Shown: one piece after another, positions 58,077 through 64,000 of the stretch
How the letters are laid out: each line of letters begins with the position of its first letter
How positions within the stretch are numbered: position 1 is the stretch's first letter
DNA from: Leptolinea sp. UBA5203
GTDB lineage: Bacteria; Chloroflexota; Anaerolineae; Anaerolineales; Anaerolineaceae
Direction: 5' to 3'
Assembly (NCBI GenBank): GCA_002412765.1
Contig: DHVR01000002.1
Span: 73,125 to 137,124, forward strand
Length of the DNA: 64,000 bases
The notes under the pieces: model-generated
The model's input: the letters and a program-made list of their open reading frames with translations, nothing else
What the model was told of the DNA's origin: nothing
The model's database searches: none
Program-made: the position numbers and the translations under genes

Positions 58077-59033
58077 TTATCCTTCGTTAGGATTAGACGG
58101 CATGGATTGAGGGATTTCTTGATGGACAATATAAGCCGGACGTTTCATGGAAGCATCAAAAATTCTGGCCAGATACTCGCCAAAAATACCTAGCGCAAAT
58201 AATTGAGCCCCGCTGAAGATGGAGACGATGGAGGATAAAAATGGGAAACCCGGAATACTGCCGACGGTCCAGTAGATGATAAATACATAGATAAAAATGA
58301 AAATGCCGACCAGGGTCAGGAAGAAACCGAGCCAACTGGCAAAACGTAAAGGAATGGTACTGAATCCTGTAAGGATTAAAAAGGCCTGAGATGCTAATTT
58401 CATAAAATTGTAATTCGATTGGCCAATAGTACGCGGTTCCTCGTGCACGGGAATGGAAGCGAAACGAGTTGTGCCCCAGGAAAGCAGGGCATCAATGATC
58501 ACACCAGGGTTGTTGTAGTTTTCAAAAGCATCACGGATATTGGTGCGAAGGCCACGAAAAGCAGAAAGCTCTCTGACGGTCTTGATCCCCATCACCGTTG
58601 CGAGCAGTTTTTTGGTTAAGCGGGAGGAGATATTACGCCAGAGTGAATGAGGCATCTTATCAGGACACCCATAAACGACGTCAAAACCTTCCTGCAACTT
58701 GGCAATTAGCTTTGGAATTTCACGTGGAGGATGCTGTAAATCGTCATCCATGGTGATGATCGCATCCATTTTTGCTGCCCGGATACCACACAACAACGCA
58801 TTGTGCTGTCCGTAATTTCGCATCATATTGATACCGCGTATCGTTGTGTTACGGGCTGATAGTTCTTGGATGACATTCCAGGAATCATCCGGACTTCCAT
58901 CGTTGATCAGTAGAATTTCAAAATCATTCACGACGGCTGGCAATACTTCCATTAATTGATTCACTAGCAAAGGCAGAGTGTCTCTTCCGTTATAGACCGG
59001 TATGACCACGGTGATAGATTTTATAGGTTCCAT
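58077..59033 (-). CDS. Polyprenyl-phosphate glycosyltransferase (ArnC/GtrB/DPM1-like GT2)
   Basis: A 318-residue GT2 enzyme. TVVIPVYNGRDTLP, LINDGSPDDSW, ITMDDDLQHPP (DxD-type) and MMRNYGQHNALLCG define the GT-A domain. Two membrane segments follow at about residues 228-300 (FASWLGFFLTLVGIFIFIYV and SIFSGAQLFALGIFGEYLARI). This layout fits ArnC and GtrB, which load a sugar onto undecaprenyl phosphate. The product would be the donor for GT-C enzymes such as those at 6.5-17.6 kb and 59094-61127. It lies 11 bases upstream of the WbqC-like gene. Confidence 0.9.
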   Translation of the reverse strand: MEPIKSITVVIPVYNGRDTLPLLVNQLMEVLPAVVNDFEILLINDGSPDDSWNVIQELSARNTTIRGINMMRNYGQHNALLCGIRAAKMDAIITMDDDLQHPPREIPKLIAKLQEGFDVVYGCPDKMPHSLWRNISSRLTKKLLATVMGIKTVRELSAFRGLRTNIRDAFENYNNPGVIIDALLSWGTTRFASIPVHEEPRTIGQSNYNFMKLASQAFLILTGFSTIPLRFASWLGFFLTLVGIFIFIYVFIIYWTVGSIPGFPFLSSIVSIFSGAQLFALGIFGEYLARIFDASMKRPAYIVHQEIPQSMPSNPNEG

Positions 59034-59093
59034 GTGATTCCAGTTTTCTTAGTAGAATGATGCAACACGAAAATATTATAACATCGGATCAAT

Positions 59094-61127
59094 TTAGGGA
59101 CAGTCTAAAAGATCCATTTCACTTTCAAGGATTGGATTTCCCGCATCGGGATCCGAGAATTCTAATTGGTATCGGCTTAATTCTTTGCAAAGCCGTTTTT
59201 CCAATTGTTTATCCATGGTGTAGGCTTTTTGAATATACTTCACGGCTTTTTCCCAATCCCCAGTCGCAGCATAGGCTTCACTGAACGGCAAATATTCTGA
59301 CCCCGCTTTGGCTTTGAGTTGTTGATCGGCGACTTGTTTTTCGATATCCAGGATGACAGCCCAATCTTTATATTGCCTGGCAAGGTCTGCTTTTTGGTAA
59401 AAATAACACCAGCCGTGAGCAGGCTCTTTCCCGAATATTGTCTCATCCATGCCTAATGGCGTTGCTGGATCTTCGGAACGAATGCGATAGGGATCAGACA
59501 GGTCAATGATATCATCCATTGATTCAGGAATTAGTGGATCATTATGGCTTTGTTCTGGATCCAGGATTCGTAAACAAGCATCTGTCGTGTAAAAGAATCC
59601 GACGATTTGATCCGTGGTTCCGATAAATTCAGTACTACGGTAATTTTTTATGATCTGTGTGCCTGGATTTAAATCCGGTAACGTGCTGCCCAGACGAATA
59701 TCGGTAAACATCATCATGTACTTTAAGGGGTCATGGTCATTAGAGGTATCGTAAATCCAATTCAGGGGTGCGGTGAGGGAATTATCCGAAGAAAATGTTA
59801 AAGGAAAGGTTTCTGAAAGCAAAAGGGTATTCTCCTGCAAGTCAGGCACGCGCCAGGTTAGCTGCCAGAAAAACTGATTATGAATATTCCATTCTCGTCG
59901 AAAGACATTGGCATTGGTAAAATGAGCCCCGATTGAAAAACTGATCAGTAACGAAAGGCATGCCAGCTTTACTGTGTTGCTAAAAAATAATTTTTCAATA
60001 AGATACACCAGGAATAGAGAACTCCCAAACATCAGGGAAAGAAAAAATCTATCATAAGGGTAGGTTAGTTGAATGGGAAGATTCGTCGCCCAAAAAGGAA
60101 AGGCGCCAAAAAGTATCGCTGTGATGGCAAAGATTAAAATCTGATTTTCATATTTCACAAAAAGTGAATTTTGCTTCTTGTTAATCGTAGCTACTGGGAA
60201 TGTGTTTTTAAGCAGGAGATAAGCTAATGGGATTAGGAGTAAGACAAGTGCCCAATAAAAGAATTGGGATGAACCTTTAATCATGGTTAAATTTGGAAAT
60301 TGGAAGACTTCGGTCCATGACTGCCATATCGTAAGGTAGACATCCTGTACGATTCGGTTTAAAAAAACAATGATGGGATGATATTCTCCACCCGAAAGTT
60401 TGCTCAGGGTAACGGGATGATAGGTTGGAAATTTAAAAATATAAACACGCCAGATAAAGAAGGTTAATAGACCAACCCCGTAAGGAAGATACTCGCGAAA
60501 CATGGTAAGGAACCAGATTTTGAATTTCCGAAAATCCAGCGAATATTTATTCCAGATGATCAAGATGCGGAGGAATTCGAGGCCGGCATAATATTCAGTT
60601 GAAAAGATGGTGAATAATTGTAAAAATACACTGGCGATAACCAGGAAAACTTTCTTGCGCCCTCTGGTTTCCATGGCGAGGATCATCACGCCCAGGGATA
60701 AAAATAAAGAAGTTAAAAGGATGAACCCATTGGAATAAATGATGGCAATCGGCTGCTGTTTAAAGCCTGGGAAGATGGTAAATAAAATACTAACCCATAA
60801 CATTTGTTTCTTTAAATCCGGCCAGATTTTTGTTAATGCCCAATAGACTGACAAGCCGCACAGCCAACGGGATAATAACGCAAAAGCCTGCCAATAAATG
60901 GGTTTCATCGGCACGATACTGGTAGTAAACATATAGATGCCCATGAGGAATGGACGGTCGGAAGACAATACTTCTTTGAAACCTGACGGGCCAAGAGTTT
61001 TTGCGAACCAAGCCATCGGCCAATCATCCCAGTAGAATCCCAGCCAGGGAATCAGGATACCATAGGCCAATAAGCTAAATAATAAAAGTAATAGAGCGGG
61101 GGAATGTTTTTTCAGGAAAGCTTTCAT
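59094..61127 (-). CDS. Large membrane protein, GT-C-like, with C-terminal soluble TPR-like region
   Basis: A 677-residue polytopic protein. The first segment is followed by LGFYWDDWPMAWFAKTLG, whose Asp-Asp pair fits the GT-C first-loop motif. About eleven hydrophobic segments extend to about residue 420. A soluble domain follows, and its end (YLPFSEAYAATGDWEKAVKY, IQKAYTMDKQLEK) reads like one to two TPR helices. It probably attaches a lipid-linked sugar to a surface polymer or protein. It is the first gene of the operon that continues into the ArnC-like enzyme after 60 bases. A terminator upstream isolates it from the acetyl-CoA synthetase gene. Confidence 0.72.
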   Translation of the reverse strand: MKAFLKKHSPALLLLLFSLLAYGILIPWLGFYWDDWPMAWFAKTLGPSGFKEVLSSDRPFLMGIYMFTTSIVPMKPIYWQAFALLSRWLCGLSVYWALTKIWPDLKKQMLWVSILFTIFPGFKQQPIAIIYSNGFILLTSLFLSLGVMILAMETRGRKKVFLVIASVFLQLFTIFSTEYYAGLEFLRILIIWNKYSLDFRKFKIWFLTMFREYLPYGVGLLTFFIWRVYIFKFPTYHPVTLSKLSGGEYHPIIVFLNRIVQDVYLTIWQSWTEVFQFPNLTMIKGSSQFFYWALVLLLIPLAYLLLKNTFPVATINKKQNSLFVKYENQILIFAITAILFGAFPFWATNLPIQLTYPYDRFFLSLMFGSSLFLVYLIEKLFFSNTVKLACLSLLISFSIGAHFTNANVFRREWNIHNQFFWQLTWRVPDLQENTLLLSETFPLTFSSDNSLTAPLNWIYDTSNDHDPLKYMMMFTDIRLGSTLPDLNPGTQIIKNYRSTEFIGTTDQIVGFFYTTDACLRILDPEQSHNDPLIPESMDDIIDLSDPYRIRSEDPATPLGMDETIFGKEPAHGWCYFYQKADLARQYKDWAVILDIEKQVADQQLKAKAGSEYLPFSEAYAATGDWEKAVKYIQKAYTMDKQLEKRLCKELSRYQLEFSDPDAGNPILESEMDLLDCP

Positions 61128-61197
61128 GAATGAATTGCTGTGCTCCTATCTGACTGGTTAAACCTAAACCGATTTTACCACCAAAGGGGGTGATAAA

Positions 61198-61233
61198 AAA
61201 AAAGAAAAGCGGGTTCTTTGAGGGAACCCGCTT
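61198..61233 (-). terminator. Intrinsic terminator of acetyl-CoA synthetase gene
   Basis: AAGCGGGTTC (61207-61216) pairs with GAACCCGCTT (61224-61233). On the minus strand it is followed by a long T-tract (A-rich bases 61193-61206 on the plus strand). It lies 21 bases beyond the stop of the minus-strand gene at 61255. Confidence 0.9.
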
Positions 61234-61254
61234 GATTTGAAAAAAGGGTATTGA

Positions 61255-63366
61255 CTAAATCTTTTTGAGGATGATACGAGCGTCAACAACTTTCAGACCG
61301 GTACCTTCTTCGTAGACAAGAACAGGATTGGCATCTGTTTCGCTGATTTCATTGCGCAGATCGTATACCATTTGAGAGTACAGGGAAAGGATTTCAGCCA
61401 ATTTTTCCCGGTCTCTTGGAGATTCACCGCGGACACCAGCCAAAATGGGAGCGCCCTTGATTTCGTTCATCATCCGACGAGACTCACCAACGGAAATTGG
61501 AGCCACACGGAATGTAACGTCTTTGAGAACTTCCACAAAAATACCACCCAGACCGAACATGACGGTAGGGCCAAAGGTTGCATCGTTGACAGAGCCGATG
61601 ATAACCTCCGTTCCCCAGGGTGCCATTTCCTGAATCAAAACACCATGAATACTTGCATCTGCTTTGTAAGCTTTTGCATTTTCGATGATGGTTTTGTAAG
61701 ATTCGCGGATTCCGTCAGCATCTTTGATATTGACTTTGACACCGCCCGCATCGGATTTATGAAGAATGTCAGGAGAGACGATTTTCATGACGATCGGGTA
61801 ACCGATTTTGTTTGCAAATTGTACAGCTTCTTCTTCACTAGTAGCCAATTTATGATTGGTAACAGGCAGACCATACGCTTCAAAGATGGATTTTGCTTCG
61901 ACTTCGGTTAAAACATCACGCCCATTGGCACGTGCAGCGTCAATGATCTGTTTGGCTTTTTTAGCGTCGATGTTTTTTGCGGGAACAATGGTTTCAGAGG
62001 AGTATTCTTTCATCTGGAACAATTGACGCAAAGCAGCCATCGCATTCATGGCTACATCAGGAGCGCCATAAGCAGGCACACCGTTTTCTGAAAGCCAGCG
62101 CATGGCAGTTTCAGAGCGTTCGCCACCGACATAAGATACAGTGACCGGTTTGTCTTTGATTCCAGATTCCAGCAATGCCTTCTGGATGCCCTGGGCAATA
62201 CCCATGGGATCAGAGGAAGCGGTTTCACAGAACAGAATGACTACACCATCCACCCAGGGGTGAATGATGGAAGCTTTGAAAGAATCCACATACCAATCGG
62301 TGCTGGCCATGCCGGTGATATCTACCGGGTTTTTGGCTGAGCCAAAGGAGGGCATGTGTTTCTTTAATTCAGTTTGAAGTTCTGGGGGTGCGAAGCGCAG
62401 GGGAATGCCGTACTTTTCAGCAGCATCCGTTGCCAAAACACCAACACCACCGCCATTTGTGATAATTAATAAATTCTCTCCCTTCAAAGGTGGCTGGAGG
62501 GAGAGAGCAAGAGCACGATCAAATAAATTGTCCAGATCGGATGCTTCTACCACACCGGCCTGATGAAAGGCTGCGCCATAGACTTTCGCAGCACCGGCCA
62601 GGGATCCCGTGTGGGAAGCGGCAGCAGCGGCGCCATGTTCTGATGTTCCAGATTTGAGGGCAATGATGGGTTTGGTAGCTTTTTTGCTGACATCCATGAA
62701 TTTACGGCCGTCTTTCAAGCCTTCAACATAGAGGGAGATGCAGCTGGTGTTTTCATCGGTGTCAAGCCATTCAACAACATCGGCAAAACTGACATCCGAC
62801 ATATTTCCAATAGAGATCAGTTTATCAAATCCAATTCTACGGGTGTAGGTGGATGCATCCATGGCGATTAATAAAGCACCACTCTGAGAAACCAGGGATG
62901 ATTTACCAGGTAAGGGCAGGAATGGAGCAAAAGACGCGTTCAGTTTATCTGAATTGGAAAGCGTACCCACAATGTTCGGGCCTAATACGCGCATGCCATA
63001 CGAATGAGCAATAGCCACAATTTCTTCTTCCAGCGCTTTTTCACCAACTTCACTAAAACCTGATGAGATGATGATCAGGCCTTTGACACCTTTTTTACCA
63101 CATTCTTCTGCTGCTTCTTTAACCATGCTGGCTGGCACAGTAATTACGGCTGCATCAATAGGGCCTGGCACATCATTAACTGAAGCATAAACCTTTAAGC
63201 CTAAAATTTCAGTTGCTTTAGGGTTGATGGGATAAATTTTTCCCTCATATTTGCTTTTGATGAGATTATCAACAACGGTATGTCCAATTTTCCCCGCTTG
63301 AGACGATGCACCTACAACAGCAACCGATTTTGGTCGGAAGAGGCCGTTAAGATTATCACTATCCAC
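61255..63366 (-). CDS. Acetate-CoA ligase (ADP-forming), alpha-beta fusion
   Basis: A 703-residue fused enzyme that makes ATP and acetate (or another acid) from acyl-CoA, ADP and phosphate. The N-terminal CoA-binding domain has RPKSVAVVGAS and INPK; the succinyl-CoA-ligase-like domain has GPNIVGTLS, SLVSQSGAL and the phospho-His candidate in ASHTGSLAG; the C-terminal ATP-grasp domain has VMKIVSPDILHKSDAGGV and FGLGGIFVEVLKDV. Single-chain alpha-beta forms occur in archaea and some anaerobic bacteria. It is a single-gene transcript with a strong terminator and offers a second energy-conserving acetate route beside AckA. Confidence 0.93.
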   Translation of the reverse strand: MDSDNLNGLFRPKSVAVVGASSQAGKIGHTVVDNLIKSKYEGKIYPINPKATEILGLKVYASVNDVPGPIDAAVITVPASMVKEAAEECGKKGVKGLIIISSGFSEVGEKALEEEIVAIAHSYGMRVLGPNIVGTLSNSDKLNASFAPFLPLPGKSSLVSQSGALLIAMDASTYTRRIGFDKLISIGNMSDVSFADVVEWLDTDENTSCISLYVEGLKDGRKFMDVSKKATKPIIALKSGTSEHGAAAAASHTGSLAGAAKVYGAAFHQAGVVEASDLDNLFDRALALSLQPPLKGENLLIITNGGGVGVLATDAAEKYGIPLRFAPPELQTELKKHMPSFGSAKNPVDITGMASTDWYVDSFKASIIHPWVDGVVILFCETASSDPMGIAQGIQKALLESGIKDKPVTVSYVGGERSETAMRWLSENGVPAYGAPDVAMNAMAALRQLFQMKEYSSETIVPAKNIDAKKAKQIIDAARANGRDVLTEVEAKSIFEAYGLPVTNHKLATSEEEAVQFANKIGYPIVMKIVSPDILHKSDAGGVKVNIKDADGIRESYKTIIENAKAYKADASIHGVLIQEMAPWGTEVIIGSVNDATFGPTVMFGLGGIFVEVLKDVTFRVAPISVGESRRMMNEIKGAPILAGVRGESPRDREKLAEILSLYSQMVYDLRNEISETDANPVLVYEEGTGLKVVDARIILKKI

Positions 63367-63567
63367 TTGAATCCTCCAAAGAGTTATATATATTATTATG
63401 GTGAAATGAACTACTCACAATTAACAAGTATACCATCACATATGTTCTTAAAGAGAGTAAAAATGTACTTGCTTTCTTGGACTTTGATCATATATTTTTG
63501 TTCTATTCAGGTGATAAATAGAAATATAAAGTAGAATTGTTTTATAAAAAGATGCAATGGGGTGATT

Positions 63568-64000
63568 ATGGTGATGAAAAATGAGTTATGGAAAGATAAA
63601 TTAATTCAAGCTGTGCTAAACGCTGCAGATCCCAAAAAAGCGATTCTAACTGCATTTCAGCCACTGAATCATAAAATTCCGGGGATCGATCAGCTAAGAG
63701 AATTGGGCTATCAAAGATTGCATCTGATCAGTATTGGCAAAGCAGCGATCCCGATGGCTGAAGGTCTCCTTAAGAAATTTGGTGAGAAAATCACAGGCGG
63801 GGTCATTGTCCCCAAAGCAAGTTATGAGATGGAAATTGAAACCTGGCAGCAGCGTTTTACAATTCTCCCCTCTGCTCATCCGGTACCCAATGAACGCAGC
63901 ATAGCGGCAGGTAAGGCAATATTTTCTTATCTTTCCAACTTGACGCCCAATGATTTTGTTTTTTACTTAATTTCTGGGGGGGGATCATCTCTGGTGACGG
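63568..64000 (+). CDS. Glycerate 2-kinase (GckA/TtuD, DUF4147), cut by window end
   Basis: The first 144 or so codons of a MOFRL/DUF4147-family glycerate kinase, running off the right edge. Family motifs are LISIGKAAIPMAEG, GGVIVPKA, SAHPVPNERSIAAG and LISGGGSSL. The enzyme phosphorylates D-glycerate to 2-phosphoglycerate, feeding lower glycolysis. GGGGTG lies just upstream of ATG-GTG-ATG, so the start is 63568 or 63574. The 200 bases before it (63367-63567) are AT-rich, hold the promoter region for both divergent genes and show nothing else that I can support. Confidence 0.88.
   Translation, partial: MVMKNELWKDKLIQAVLNAADPKKAILTAFQPLNHKIPGIDQLRELGYQRLHLISIGKAAIPMAEGLLKKFGEKITGGVIVPKASYEMEIETWQQRFTILPSAHPVPNERSIAAGKAIFSYLSNLTPNDFVFYLISGGGSSLVT

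Overview
The window looks like a piece of chromosome from a non-photosynthetic, fermentative Chloroflexota bacterium, most likely Anaerolineae-like. This is an inference from gene content: a MurA with Asp in place of the usual active-site Cys, many GT-C type membrane glycosyltransferases, G5/TolB-like lipoproteins, a pyrophosphate-type phosphofructokinase, ADP-forming acetyl-CoA synthetase next to acetate kinase genes, and moderate GC. It is gene-dense, with many 1-14 nt overlaps, and no stretch over 300 bases lacks a gene. I see no insertion sequence, phage or CRISPR array. All gene names rest on reading motifs by eye; no database search was possible.

Layout. 1-6.5 kb: small zinc-ribbon protein, thioredoxin, murA, an alpha/beta hydrolase, a DUF255/YyaL protein and a GNAT-like protein. 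6.5-17.6 kb: seven large polytopic membrane proteins, most of GT-C glycosyltransferase type, interrupted by one nitrilase-family hydrolase. 17.6-21.5 kb: soluble DegS/NarX-type histidine kinase, PPi-type phosphofructokinase, class II aldolase and a NUDIX hydrolase. 21.5-27 kb (minus strand): rsmD, a ChlI-like AAA+ ATPase, GtrA, a UDP-xylose-synthase-like epimerase and two lipoproteins. 27-31.3 kb: scpB, an rluB-type pseudouridine synthase with a very long Arg/Ser tail, a NERD-like membrane protein, plsX and tRNA-Leu(GAG) with a consensus promoter and terminator. 31.3-37.4 kb: polyprenyl synthase, TatD, phosphohexomutase, mnmA, a small membrane protein, NudL-like NUDIX and bL25. 37.5-44.8 kb: CaCA exchanger with a PII-like partner, glpK, rfbB-rfbA, a zinc-ribbon SpoU methylase, ROK fructokinase and rpiB. 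44.9-47.8 kb: TlpA-like thioredoxin, an Lgt-like protein lacking the Lgt signature, a pteridine-reductase-like SDR, folB and folK.

47.8-51.5 kb is the most unusual part. A minus-strand operon encodes a LuxR-type HTH protein, a RecA/RadA-like protein without a Walker A motif, an 85-residue helical protein and a family B DNA polymerase with a damaged catalytic motif C and no recognisable exonuclease motifs. Its promoter is a perfect TTGACA-N17-TATAAT whose spacer contains a perfect GAAC-N4-GTTC dyad, matching the Gram-positive type LexA (SOS) box. I propose a DNA-damage-inducible cassette formally analogous to ImuA-ImuB-DnaE2 but built on an inactivated family B polymerase. The cassette is visibly GC-richer than its surroundings.

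51.6-64 kb: lactate permease; acetate kinase with a co-oriented, overlapping acetate-kinase paralogue that has lost the catalytic residues; a surface-polysaccharide operon (WecE-like aminotransferase, methyltransferase, WbqC-like protein, ArnC/DPM1-like glycosyltransferase, GT-C-like membrane protein); ADP-forming acetyl-CoA synthetase; and a glycerate 2-kinase gene cut by the window end. RfbA and RfbB make dTDP-4-keto-6-deoxyglucose, the substrate expected for the WecE-like enzyme. UXS, GtrA, the ArnC-like enzyme and the GT-C proteins suggest lipid-linked decoration of the cell surface.
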